Shown piece by piece: positions 47,436 through 58,466 of a stretch of 64,000 bases of DNA. Location: assembly GCF_012273895.1 (NCBI RefSeq), contig NC_052129.1, forward strand, positions 5,704,001 through 5,768,000, in the 5' to 3' direction. The translations under genes were made by a program, and so were the position numbers. The stretch is from Zerene cesonia. Taxonomy: Eukaryota > Arthropoda > Insecta > Lepidoptera > Pieridae. Position 1 is the stretch's first letter. Every line of letters starts with the position of its first letter. The notes beneath the pieces were generated by a model. That model did not search any database and was not told where the DNA came from. It saw only the letters and a program-made list of their open reading frames with translations.

Positions 47436-47504
47436 GCCCATATCATTTTACTTATCCTTTCCACTCCTTTCCTTTATTCCTCTCGTCGATCTTTTCTTAA
47501 TCCC
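47436..47504 (+). repeat. SINE-like fragment joined to BEL/Pao pol (copy 1)
   Basis: It holds the first part of the SINE right half (to ttaatccc), then switches abruptly to retrotransposon coding sequence at 47505. The last bases c/cc could be shared at the joint. Confidence 0.75.
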
Positions 47505-50500
47505 GTAGGCAACTTCACTAGCATCAGAGGAAGCCAAAAGAGTGAGAATACAATCACAAATAAAACCTATATGTCGTGGTATGCGAATATTATTAAGAGC
47601 TGGTAATTCATCACAGAACTGTTTCCACATTTTAGTAATGTGCGTAGGCGGAGAATCATCCCAATCAAGATTAAGTTGCCAAAGTTGTTTTATTAACAGC
47701 TTGGCATACACGACTGTGGGAGCAACGAAGCCCATTATGTCCCACAGACGGGCGATAGTTGACAAGATGGAGCGCTTAGTGCACGTCACATCGGCGGGAG
47801 CGACAATTTTAAAATGGAAAGCATCATCATCAGTTGACCAATGCAGACCGAGTAATTTATGTTGCACGATCTTATCAAATTCTACCACGGAGGGTAAAAG
47901 TTTGTGCGAAGCGGGAAGATTATCTAAAACATTTGGCTATTACTATTCCACTTAACCAGATCCCACTGAGCTCCCTTAAACAAATCAATAAGCTGCTGCG
48001 ACGCGGAAACTGCTTCACATTCCGTGGGAATAGAGAAGGCGATATCATCCATATACAACGAGGAAGACGCAATGCTACTCGCGAGCGGATACTTCGTGCC
48101 GTCATCTCCTACGAGCTGTCTTACCATGCGCAATGCATGGTAAGGACTAGACTTGATTCCGAAGCAAACTCTATTAAATTGATAAAGAAGTAGCGGATCT
48201 TGCGGGCTGAAACGATAGAAAAAACATTGAAAACGACGATCAAACTCACGCACGAATATCTGCAGAAATTGTTGGCGGCAATCAGCTGTCATTGCAATAG
48301 CATGGTGACGAAATCCTAAAAGTATCATAAACAAATTGCCTTGTAAATTCGGCCCAGCATGCAGAAGGTCATTTAAAGAACGCTGGCTTCCAGAAGACGG
48401 CATGCTAGCATCTAAAACCATGCGCAACTTAGTCGACGATTTATCCTCGCGCAGAACAGCGTGATGCGGTATAACGTAAATAGGAGTAGGGTCACGCGGA
48501 TCGTACGGAGGTGCGGGTGAAATATAATCTTTCGTTAGATAATCTTTTAAGACGTCATCATATGCTAACCTTAACTTAGGTGAAGCTTGTAGCTTTCTTT
48601 CGAGACACATGAAACGTCTGCGGGCGATATCGTATGAAACACCGAGAGTGTAGAAAACATCCTTAAATGGAAGCGAAACGATATATCTACCACTCACGGG
48701 GTTGCGTGTAGTAGTTGTTTTATAATATTCTTCACATTCAACATCATCGGGATGCTGAACGGGCGGAGCGGTAGGAAGCTCTTCGAGCTCCCAGAAACGC
48801 CTGACTAATGAGTCAATAGCGGAGGGCTCTTGAACGTGACAACACGTCAAGGGTTGTGTATTTAAATAAGGTATGGTAGGTACGGAACCCATTATTACAT
48901 AGCCTAACACCGTGCGCAATGCAGCGGGCGCCGACGAGTCATGAGGCGCATGAACTACGTCGGGGAGAAGCAGATGAGGGAAGAGAGAAGCACCGATAAG
49001 AACATCGATTTTATTTGGCGTACCAAAACTCTCATTTGCGAGCGGTAACCCTGAAAGGTGTGATAAGACCGAAGTGTGTGGTAATAAATCTGTGACTTGA
49101 TCAACAACTAGCGGTGAAATATTAAAAGAAATGTTGTTGTCAAAACGCGAAAAAAATTGTATATTTATCGAATTACTATTAATTATTTTTTCTGAACCAC
49201 CGAACCCCTTAATAATAGTACGTTCAGTGTTTTGCGGTTTAATACCCAAGCGTTCACAACGTTCTTGTGTAATAAAATGACTTTGCGAAGCGGAATCTAA
49301 AAGCGCGCGAATAATTTGTCGTTCACCTTTATAATTATAAGCGACGTCTTGAGCGGTCGATAATAAAATAGTAGATTGTTTATAAGCGAGCGCGTTGCAT
49401 AAAGATGCGTCATCAACAGCTGTATAGCTAGCGGTACAAAGCGCGACGTCAGAGCGGGACTCGCCCGACGGCGGAGACAGCGCAGGCGGCGGCGGTGTGC
49501 TGCGCGGCGGGGGCTGAGGCGCAGGCGCGGGAATGGACGCTTCGCGTTTGAAATGTAGCATCGTATGATGATTTAATTTACAAACGCGGCAATTAGACTT
49601 AGACAAACAACTAGAAACACGATGTTTTAAACTAAGGCAATTAACACACGCATTCTTATCCTTTACGCATCTAAAACGTTCCTGCGGACTTATTTTATTA
49701 AAACTCGAACATTTAAATAAATGTTGATGTGTAATATTTGTACAAAGACAATTATAAGCGGAATCAGCTGTTGTTACGTAAGACTGATACTTAGGCGGCG
49801 CGGACGAAATATTATTTGAATTGCGATTATAACTATTCTTTTGACGCGAATTATTTATCCCCGAATTTGGCGAAGGATGAATGCGTTCTAATATTTTCGC
49901 GCGAGTCTGTGTAAATTGAACTAAGTTATCAAAACTAGGCATTTCACTACCACACTTAGTCTCGAAAGCGCGAACAGTATCTGAGTCTAACTTCTTTAAA
50001 GCGATGTGAACAATAATTAAATCTGTAATATTATTCAACTTTAAATTTTGTAAAGCGCGTACTGCACTCGTAAAGTTATCTGTAAATAAATCTAAGTTTG
50101 TAGCGGACGCACAATGCAACGGTTTGAAATCAAACATTTGATTTAAATATGCGGAAACTAACATACGTTTATCATCATATTTATCCTTTAACGCTTGTAA
50201 TATTAAATTATAATTTTCGGCGCAGGGGGTTATACCGGCTTTAACAGTTCTAGCCTTCCCCGTTAATTTACCTAACAAATAATATAATCGCTCGGCATCC
50301 TTGAGGCCGGGATTGTTATGAACAGTCGATTCAAAATTCGAAAGAAATAGTGGAAATGAGCGAATGTCAACCGAAAATGGTACTAATTCGATAGGCGGTA
50401 ATTTCGGCCTATTTTTATGCAAAATATATATATCTCCATGTGACGGACTTGGTTGCGAATATTGCGATTTAATTCTTATAATCCTGCTATATAAAGACTC

Positions 50501-50740
50501 GAATGCGACGAGGCTTTTATAATCAGGTTTCGCGGTAGGAGTTAATGACAATATATTCTTCTAAATATTTTTCAAATCTTTCGAGTAATGATTCTATCTG
50601 CGCGGACTCGTCAAGGAAACTTTCCGTCAGCCCGGCGTTGGTTTGAATATTTAGAGATAAACCATAATTTTTTTGCACCATTTCGAATACAATTTCGCGT
50701 TTAGCTAATAACATAGATAACTGAGAATCATGTATATCTT
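47505..50740 (-). mobile_element. BEL/Pao LTR retrotransposon body, truncated at both ends
   Basis: Gag, protease, reverse transcriptase and the start of RNase H are recognisable, read right to left. The 3' part of the element (most of RNase H, integrase and the 3' LTR) is missing. At 47504/47505 the coding sequence joins directly to a SINE-like fragment. The upstream end runs into the assembly gap, so the 5' LTR of this copy is not seen. Gag here is closely similar to, but not identical with, the gag remnant at 56213-56863. Confidence 0.9.
47505..50740 (-). pseudogene. Decayed BEL/Pao gag-pro-RT polyprotein gene
   Basis: The main open stretch is 47924-50551 (875 codons). It begins in a DUF1759-type gag region. 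Zinc knuckles follow at about residues 295-335: a C-x2-C-x4-H-x4-C motif and then a Cys/His-rich second one. A retropepsin-like site (DSAS, where DSGS is usual) is near residue 419. The reverse transcriptase has its YMDD box near residue 832. The RT-connection region and the start of RNase H (DASE) continue at 47505-47923 in another frame. Two lesions break the gene: an 11-nt deletion near 50555, judged against the gag copy at 56600, and a single-base shift near 47928. Loss of integrase and these shifts make it non-autonomous. Confidence 0.9.
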
Positions 50741-51740
50741 NNNNNNNNNNNNNNNNNNNNNNNNNNNNNNNNNNNNNNNNNNNNNNNNNNNNNNNNNNNN
50801 NNNNNNNNNNNNNNNNNNNNNNNNNNNNNNNNNNNNNNNNNNNNNNNNNNNNNNNNNNNNNNNNNNNNNNNNNNNNNNNNNNNNNNNNNNNNNNNNNNNN
50901 NNNNNNNNNNNNNNNNNNNNNNNNNNNNNNNNNNNNNNNNNNNNNNNNNNNNNNNNNNNNNNNNNNNNNNNNNNNNNNNNNNNNNNNNNNNNNNNNNNNN
51001 NNNNNNNNNNNNNNNNNNNNNNNNNNNNNNNNNNNNNNNNNNNNNNNNNNNNNNNNNNNNNNNNNNNNNNNNNNNNNNNNNNNNNNNNNNNNNNNNNNNN
51101 NNNNNNNNNNNNNNNNNNNNNNNNNNNNNNNNNNNNNNNNNNNNNNNNNNNNNNNNNNNNNNNNNNNNNNNNNNNNNNNNNNNNNNNNNNNNNNNNNNNN
51201 NNNNNNNNNNNNNNNNNNNNNNNNNNNNNNNNNNNNNNNNNNNNNNNNNNNNNNNNNNNNNNNNNNNNNNNNNNNNNNNNNNNNNNNNNNNNNNNNNNNN
51301 NNNNNNNNNNNNNNNNNNNNNNNNNNNNNNNNNNNNNNNNNNNNNNNNNNNNNNNNNNNNNNNNNNNNNNNNNNNNNNNNNNNNNNNNNNNNNNNNNNNN
51401 NNNNNNNNNNNNNNNNNNNNNNNNNNNNNNNNNNNNNNNNNNNNNNNNNNNNNNNNNNNNNNNNNNNNNNNNNNNNNNNNNNNNNNNNNNNNNNNNNNNN
51501 NNNNNNNNNNNNNNNNNNNNNNNNNNNNNNNNNNNNNNNNNNNNNNNNNNNNNNNNNNNNNNNNNNNNNNNNNNNNNNNNNNNNNNNNNNNNNNNNNNNN
51601 NNNNNNNNNNNNNNNNNNNNNNNNNNNNNNNNNNNNNNNNNNNNNNNNNNNNNNNNNNNNNNNNNNNNNNNNNNNNNNNNNNNNNNNNNNNNNNNNNNNN
51701 NNNNNNNNNNNNNNNNNNNNNNNNNNNNNNNNNNNNNNNN
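50741..51740. other. Assembly gap (exactly 1000 N)
   Basis: The round length indicates a placeholder of unknown true size. The left flank ends inside a BEL/Pao gag region. The right flank is the start of copy 2. Any reading frame across it is meaningless. Confidence 0.98.
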
Positions 51741-52259
51741 GTGCGCAACATATCTGCAGTAAGCGATACATATATAAATATCATATCAAAATTTTAAAAA
51801 TAAATTTTGAGTATAATTTGTGAAAGCTACGATAATGTCGATTGAAAACGTTACGATATTGAATGGATACCATAGAGATATTATCTCGTAGCTTACACAA
51901 AACCTAGATTAATGAATTGACAATAATATATGCTAATATAATATGGCATTATTGTAAACGTGGACAATAAATATGAGAAATCCTTGACAATAAAATGTTT
52001 AGAGAGGACAGTGTAATTGTACTTAAGATACATATGTAATTATCCATAGAATTAATATTTAAAATTTTAATTGGTGTTTTCGTTTTTCGAAATAAAAATA
52101 GTCACATACTCCTGAGCAGAATGCTTTTTTATTTATCCCTTCCAGTACTTTATCCAAATATCCTTAATAATGTTAGATACAATATGACTTAATTAAAGCC
52201 TATCTAAATATCCTTATAATATTAAAAACAAGTCGCAAAACTTTAATAAGCATACACTT

Positions 52260-52424
52260 TGAAGAACGTGACTACCTCAGAAAATGGCCATGGGTTCGAT
52301 CCTGGTGGAGACTAAAAAACCATCTCGGTGTAGCTCATTCACATTTGTACTTAAAATAAATAGACAAGTGAAACTTTCAATAGATGAGTAAGGGTAAGCG
52401 GAGGCAGGACTTCATTTTTCAAAA
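52260..52424 (+). repeat. tRNA-derived SINE fragment (copy 2)
   Basis: Counterpart of 43136-43300 at an offset of 9124, with a few substitutions. Confidence 0.5.
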
Positions 52425-54182
52425 GCTGATTCGAGTCTTTCTGTAATTTTCTCGATAATTTTTGCTTGCCTACTTAAGTGTAATTTCAGTCTGAAAGCCT
52501 TGGTTGAATTATTAATTACAGTATTGTTTCAAACAAAAACGTACTTATAAAGTGTTATAACTGATTTGATTAATTTATTTAGAGTTACCTCCTACATTAT
52601 AATTTGACTAACGTAATAAACATCTTTACTCTAACTCGAATATAAATCGGTTTTCACTTCATATATAAATAACTTATGTAGTAGGCATCCAATATCTATT
52701 TTTTTCTGTTAGAACGGGAATTGAATACGGGAAGAAAGTAGAGATCCACGACATACTATCTGTAGCACGCGGCTTCGCTTTCACAACAAACACATTTCTT
52801 TTTATAATATTAGTAAGGGTTAAACTACTTACCTAACGTATTTATACGTATGTCCCATAGGTTTAACATATGCCACGTAGGTATATTCTATAGGTCACAG
52901 TTCAAATTCAATTTCTATGAGTTTCTCAGCTCTAGCGTCGTTTCTGAGAATCGGAGACGAGTTAAAAAAACCTTCTATTAATATTAATTTAATTAAATTC
53001 ATAGTGTGTAGGTTTAAATACTTCTCAATGTCAATGAGAATTATGAGTTACTACCTACCTGATGCGAACGAAGTAGCTAGCAAGACACACTAGAAATAGA
53101 TATGTAATTATATTTATTTTACTAATAATACATAGGTCGGTAAATATAGTACTTGGATGGCAGTAAATAGACTGACATTTGTCAACTCTGCCCTATTTCT
53201 GAGAGGTACATACATAAATAATTTTTCAATTTTTCTATTTTAAATACTGTATCTTCTTTATATATGAATAGATAAGAAGCCAGAGCCGCCGGAACCTCTG
53301 ATATTATACAGATAGATTCCTGTTTCTAAGAGGGAAGATGTGATAGTGTGAATTAAGCATCCTACTTATAGGTCTCGGGCCTCTAATTAATTATTTACCT
53401 ATTTATATTTAAATAAAAATGAATGTCAGAACGCACAGAATACCAATACATATACTCCAGATTACCTATACTAAATCAAGTAATTTAACGGATAAGAAAG
53501 AAGTATGTGCGTTTATAAGATTATTCGTAAATAATTTACAATTTTATCCTTAGGCGGTACGATTCAGGTTCATGGGTCGAATAGTTTTTGATAGTAACTA
53601 AAGTACAAATACAAATAAACAAATCGCAAATTAGCAAATATTTTTCATATTTGCTAATTTATACTTTTTATTGCTAATTTACTTGTCACTTCTTATTGTT
53701 AACATCTCATAAAATGTTTCATATTGTTTGATTTTCATAATAATGATGTCATTTTTCAAGTATATCATACATTCCTCAAACGCCTCTGCACTTAACGCCT
53801 TTCATAACGTTTCATTCTTAACACAGTTGATAAATGGAGAAATATTATCATACACAAAAGTAGATATTACCTATAGATATAACTTAAAATTGAATAGACT
53901 GAAAATTACTACAAACATGAAACATGAAACAAAATCCTCCAAATTGATGCTTATTTCCTCAGACTGACGCAACAGATATAAGATTGTCGATACATAGACT
54001 AAAGTTAAAAGACATATAGATCACAAAAAACAATAGAGAAAACATTGTTTTATGTATTTATTGGATTTTGGGGAATACAGCAAGTTGATTACAGCAGCGA
54101 AGGATTACAATAAAGACCAATTTTTTATTACTTCGCCTAAATGATTCGTCAAATATCGAATTAGGTATTTATGCAATTACAA

Positions 54183-54373
54183 ACTGCGCCCCGGTTTCAC
54201 CCGCGTAAGTCCGTATCCCGTTGGAATATCGGGATATAAGTTGTCTATGTGTTATTCCATTGGTCCAGCTATCTACGCAAATTTCATTGCAATCGGTTAA
54301 GTAGTTTTTGCGTGAAAGAGCAACAAACACACACACATCCTTACAAAATTTCGCATTTATAATATTAGTAGGA
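54183..54373 (-). mobile_element. Helitron-like family 1 (duplicated segment, copy 2)
   Basis: Orthologous or allelic to 45050-45243, with small deletions near 54278. Confidence 0.68.
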
Positions 54374-55169
54374 ATCTATAAATGTGTTCTAATTACCCGT
54401 CTATTGATATTAAACGAGTGACATTTATTATAACTGAGTGATACATTAATGAAAGTTAAATTTTGACAAATGAACTAGCACAGTCATGAACATATAAGCT
54501 GTGACTACAAAATATTATGCCTTGGTAATTGAAAGCACCCGTGTAAACCTATTTATTTATTAGCTATTAATTCTTTCTAAAAATTACTTAATTATATATT
54601 TATAAGCCATTTACTAACATTAACGGATTTGTGTTATCTAATTATTTTAAATATAATAAAATAAAACTAAATAAATAAATCAAACACCCAAATTAAAAGC
54701 ACTCATTACTTTTTTTACACGCAATTTAAATACAAAACCTTAGTATACTACGCTATTTATAAACAATACCTATTCAGCACATCAAAACGCAAGTTTTCAA
54801 AAAGACTCGGACGAAAATTCGCCGAGAACAAAATGTAGTTATTGGGACGAATTTATTCCGCAATCCGCCTCCCCTGGAGGAAAACTGAAATATTAGGAAG
54901 TTCGGAACTTTGGGAATTTTCTTTCGCAATACTTCAGCTGTTCAGACGTACTTGTAAATTAAATACCTCTAGGAATTTCTCCTGATTGTTCGTAAATTAG
55001 GGTTTCCTAAACGTTTCTTCATTTCGTTTCATCGAGAATTGAGGTTTCTCCATCAATCGTTGTGAAACAACTTTTATCTGTCCTATATTTTTATGTAAGG
55101 CTCGAAGGACCATAGTTATGCGAGAATTTGTTACCTACTTATACCTTTAAAATTCTAATTTATGTTATA

Positions 55170-55336
55170 CTAACTGTAATCTACGACTACAATCGCGTGG
55201 TACTTGGCTAAAATATAGCCTATGCCTGTATCTTTCTCGTACCAAATTTAATACAGATTCCAGTAGAGGTTGTTGCGTAAAAGAGTAACAAATCATCCAT
55301 ACTATTCTTCAAAACTTTCGCGGTTATAATTTAAAA
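55170..55336 (-). repeat. Helitron-like relative (duplicated segment, copy 2)
   Basis: Counterpart of 46048-46215 with small indels. Confidence 0.42.
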
Positions 55337-55631
55337 AGATTTATTTAAAACACAAATAATGCAGACATCAGTAGGTACAGTTATCCCAATTGGACAGAGG
55401 TATCTACATTATAATGAAAAATGTTACATTATACAGGAAAAAATACAATTTAGGCTTACATATTCTTATAGCATATTACTTGCAACGTAACTTGCGTGAT
55501 TTCACCCCATGTGCAATAAAATATGTCCATTTGGAAATATTAGGATTGTGTTTCAGATGTATTTTGTATGTGTTATAATAATAATTTAAGCCAGTTCGTT
55601 GTGCTTATAATAAAGCAGTTACAACCCGTGC

Positions 55632-55718
55632 AAAATAACTCCGCACCTCGCTCTATGACGTCACATGGACGGCACACTACGCCCCCGGGGCCGGCTCCTT
55701 GGGACCGAGAAGTTTGTA
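55632..55718. promoter_or_regulatory. GC-rich patch with CRE-like site (copy 2)
   Basis: Counterpart of 46500-46590; tgacgtca at 55656-55663 is preserved. Confidence 0.3.
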
Positions 55719-55847
55719 CAGGTTGTACCTAGTTATCAACTGTCCGGGTTAGTAGATTCCTATCTTAATACTAATATATTTTAATCGGTTACTATTCTCT
55801 GTATATATAATATACAAATCTCTCGTGTAACAGTAACAATAACAATA

Positions 55848-55932
55848 ACGTCCTCTAAAACGGCTGAAATAATTCTCATGAATTTTGTGTACGTATCGGA
55901 TAGGTCTGAGAATCGGCCACATAAATTTTAGA
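55848..55932. repeat. Dispersed repeat (type Z), copy 2
   Basis: Counterpart of 46722-46806. Its left flank differs (taacaataacaataac in place of the copy 1 sequence). Confidence 0.4.
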
Positions 55933-56009
55933 ATAAATAATTTAATAATATATACTGTAAGTATCTTATATAAACTTTCGTGTCATTAAAATATAATAAG
56001 CAATTGACA

Positions 56010-56029
56010 GTGTGTGTGTGTGTGTGTGA
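56010..56029. repeat. (GT)n microsatellite (copy 2)
   Basis: Counterpart of 46887-46905, with a slightly different length. Confidence 0.75.
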
Positions 56030-56106
56030 GTGTATGTTCTGAACAACCAAATTAATGGTTCAGTGTCTTTAAAATTCAGCACCTCGCACCGGGGAAGTAC
56101 CACACC

Positions 56107-56179
56107 CCCACAGAAAACCGGTGTGAAATAATAGCATGCTGTTGTGTTTCGTACGGTGAGTGGGGGAGCCCAAGGCCCA
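56107..56179 (+). repeat. SINE-like unit, left part (copy 2)
   Basis: Starts with acagaaaaccggtgtg and runs through gtgagtgggggagcc, matching the start of the unit at 23826. It is split from its right part by the BEL/Pao element. Confidence 0.75.
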
Positions 56180-56212
56180 TGGTCGCGCCAATATATATTT
56201 AATATGCGGAAA

Positions 56213-56863
56213 CTAACATACGTTTATCATCATATCCTTTAACGCTTGTAATATTAAATTGTAATTTTCGGCGCAGGGGGTTATACCGGCTATAACAGTT
56301 CTAGCCTTGCCCGTTAATTTACCTAACAAATAATATAATCGCTCGGCATCCGTGAGGCCGGGATTGTTATGAACAGTCGATTCAAAATTCGAAAGAAATA
56401 GTGGAAATGAGCGAATGTCATCCGAAAATGGTACTAATTCGATAGGCGGTAATTTCAGCCTATTTTTATGCAAAATATATATATCTCCATGTGACGGACT
56501 TGGTTGCGAATATTGCGATTTAATTCTTATAATCCTGCTATATAAAGACTCGAATGCGACGAGGCTTTTATAATCAGGTTTCGCGGTAGGAGTTAATGAC
56601 AATAAGCGAGTATTATATTCATCTAAATATTTTTCAAATCTTTCGAGTAATGATTCTATCTGCGCGGACTCGTCAAGGAAACTTTCCGTCAGCGCGGCGT
56701 TGTTTTGAATATTTAGAGATAAACCATAAATTTTTTGCACCATTTTGAATACAATTTCGCGTTTAGCTAATAACATAGATAACTGAGAATCATGTATATC
56801 TTCCGAATCATAAAAATCCGAAGCATCACTATCAGCTGACTTAGTATTTTTCTTAGGCGGCAT
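56213..56863 (-). pseudogene. Truncated BEL/Pao gag, N-terminal 216 codons
   Basis: The ATG at 56861-56863 opens a Lys-rich, acidic N-terminus (MPPKKNTKS...) that the copy near the gap lacks because of the N run. It continues into the DUF1759-type region and goes out of frame after a small deletion near 56236, compared with 50180. Protease and RT are absent. Confidence 0.85.
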
Positions 56864-57368
56864 TTTTAACTACAAATGTATTTGTATTCAACGTTAAAAT
56901 GTTATAACAAGTTACAATAACAAATAATACGACTAAATAAAGTAAGTCAGTGACGCAAGCGCTATAAGAACTGAGTACGTAATTATGGTCGGATTATAAT
57001 GGCGGATTACGGAATGACCTAGATAACAATAGGAATTTCGATTGCGGGTAGAAAAATATGACGATATATATTCGATTTATGATGATTTTAGCGTTATAAA
57101 TATGGATAAACTAGTTGAAAATTGTTTTTACTTATTATTTTTATTATAATAAACACGTTACTTAATGTCACGGGCGGAAATAAAGTATATTTATGCGAAT
57201 AAAAGTAGATGACGTAATGTCGGTCTACGCGGTATGTTATAGTATTTCACAATGAATATACTATTAAATCACTTATTAGGGCCTACAGGAGTATCCTAAC
57301 ATGGGCGGTTGGATTATCCAGGTGGATATATGCAGTAATAATGTTCGTAGGTACCACAATATGGTTAT
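56864..57368 (-). other. Leader between primer-binding site and gag of the deleted BEL/Pao element
   Basis: About 500 bp with no open frame of note. It would be the 5' untranslated leader and packaging region of the retrotransposon RNA. A ggtaccaca motif occurs twice near the primer-binding site. Confidence 0.6.
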
Positions 57369-57385
57369 ACGGCTCGAAGGTACCA
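57369..57385 (-). other. Probable primer-binding site, tRNA-Tyr-like
   Basis: The + strand reads cggctcgaaggtacca, very close to the 3' end of a eukaryotic tRNA-Tyr (ggctcgaagg + A + CCA) with one extra base before the CCA. It lies five bases from the LTR, as expected for a minus-strand primer site. Assignment is from memory of tRNA-Tyr. Confidence 0.55.
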
Positions 57386-57390
57386 CACGA

Positions 57391-58021
57391 TGGTCGCGCC
57401 AATATACCTATATTAATTTCGATATTAAGCGGACTGTAAAACTTAATCTACGTGGTGTAGCGAAAAAGAGAAAGACGGGAACACACGGCACATACCTCGT
57501 CTGAGGGAGTAGCGTCCAAGCAAGCACGCGGCACAGCACCACGCGGCCAAGGGTCCTCCAGCTCGGGCCAGGCAGACCAGATCCAGTCCTTCACTCCACA
57601 CACACACACACACGCGGCGGTTCAGCGCGACCAAATGGGAAGGCGGGTTACACTAGCACAATGCCTGAGATATCTAGAGAACCTCGTGGAGGTTCTCCGG
57701 CGGTTGCGGGTTACGATCTTTATGAAAGATCTGTTCGATTGATGCGGTGACAAGAAAGCCTCATAAAGGCTCTCCGGCGGTATGCGAATTATGCACGAAA
57801 TATCTAGAGGCCTCGTGAAGGCACTCCGGCGGTAATTGAGATCCGATCGTCACGGAAGATCAATGCAGACTGTATGACTGTATATGCGTCACTACGTCCA
57901 ATAGGGACGTTGCGGTTGCTTTAAAAACGTGCGGTGATTGGATGTGCTCGCGTGTAAGGAGGGTAGTTGGACTACACCACAAAATAATAAATATTTAATT
58001 TTAATAATATTGGTGATACCA
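57391..58021 (-). repeat. BEL/Pao 5' LTR, 631 bp
   Basis: It starts tggt and ends acca, the terminal inverted repeat expected of an LTR. The right end abuts the target duplication and the left end abuts the primer-binding site. It includes a (CA)n tract (57597-57614) and three hairpin units, each followed by ctccggcggt (57695, 57772, 57824). Confidence 0.85.
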
Positions 58022-58466
58022 GCCCATATCATTTTACTTATCCTTCCCAGTCCTTTCCTTTATTCCTCTTGTTGCATCAATTTCTGATGCATTTTTATAT
58101 TATGTGCAATTGTTGCCATTATCGAAACTAGATGGCGGCACTGTGGCGCCGCGGCTCTGGGAATCGCGGTTGCATTGTCGTCGGATTGCCTATATTGTTA
58201 AAGTATTATTGTATAAAACACAAAACCCAATTGGTCTGAAATTAAAATCTTTCTATACTTCCGGCTTTAATTTCGTACCTGAGACGGGGAACTTTTTCCA
58301 TCTGAGGGCTAGTACTAATAGCTAGTACACCTCTCGTCGATCTTTTCTTAATCCCTTCCCAATTTTAAGTCGGCAATCCATTTGTAGAGGCGTAATGTCT
58401 ATAATCCACCTTACGCCTCTCCAAATGTTCACAGGCTCCGTGGCCGATTATGACATATAAAAAAAG
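58022..58466 (+). repeat. SINE-like unit, right part, split by a solo LTR
   Basis: 58022-58069 and 58330-58466 continue the unit interrupted at 56179. They include the cctttattcctct and ggcaatccatttgtagaggcg blocks and an A-rich tail near 58457-58466. Confidence 0.75.
58070..58329. mobile_element. Probable solo LTR, 260 bp, with 5-bp target duplication
   Basis: The insert begins tgttgc, ends gtaca, and is flanked by cctct at 58065-58069 and 58330-58334. Copy 1 shows the site with a single cctct and no insert (47476-47485 region). TG...CA ends and a 5-bp duplication fit an LTR retrotransposon. No reading frame is meaningful. It contains a TATA-like tataaaa near 58213 and an internal inverted repeat (tgcatca/tgatgca) at its left end. 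Family unknown; orientation undetermined. Confidence 0.72.

Larger units (their letters stand above)
42617..47504. repeat. Segment present twice, copy 1 (possible haplotype A)
   Basis: From gtgcgcaaca at 42617 onward this sequence is repeated at 51741 onward. Order and orientation are the same, with about 1-3% substitutions where I compared by eye and several indels. It has no recognisable gene. It contains a tRNA-derived SINE, a Helitron-like copy, a (GT)n run, a GC-rich patch with a CRE-like site, and a truncated BEL LTR. Compared with copy 2 it lacks 1472 bp at the junction 46983/46984 and lacks the 260-bp solo LTR. Confidence 0.9.
56180..58021 (-). mobile_element. Internally deleted BEL/Pao element with intact 5' LTR and target-site duplication
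   Basis: The element is flanked by direct repeats gccca at 56175-56179 and 58022-58026 and has TG...CA ends. Read right to left it has a full 5' LTR (57391-58021), a primer-binding site, a leader, the gag start, and then only about 20 bp of the 3' LTR (56180-56200). The 20 bp match the LTR start at 57391 (tggtcgcgccaatata). One deletion removed everything from within gag to the start of the 3' LTR. A short shared AT-rich stretch at the break suggests microhomology joining. Confidence 0.88.
51741..58363. repeat. Segment present twice, copy 2 (possible haplotype B)
   Basis: This is the collinear counterpart of 42617-47504. It begins at the first base after the 1000-N gap, so its true left neighbour is unknown. 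It is longer than copy 1 because it keeps a split SINE-like unit, an internally deleted BEL/Pao element and a solo LTR. Small differences include a 20-bp insertion near 53565, a replaced stretch near 52935, and a deletion near 53938. Confidence 0.9.

Noticed and set aside
47542..48193. Plus-strand frames of 119-137 residues
   Set aside because: Antisense to the BEL/Pao RT region.
50705..51797. Long reading frames of about 350 residues across the first N run
   Set aside because: They consist almost wholly of unknown residues; the gap is a placeholder.
57443..57634. 63-residue frame in the BEL LTR
   Set aside because: Lies within the LTR and includes the CA microsatellite; no family resemblance.
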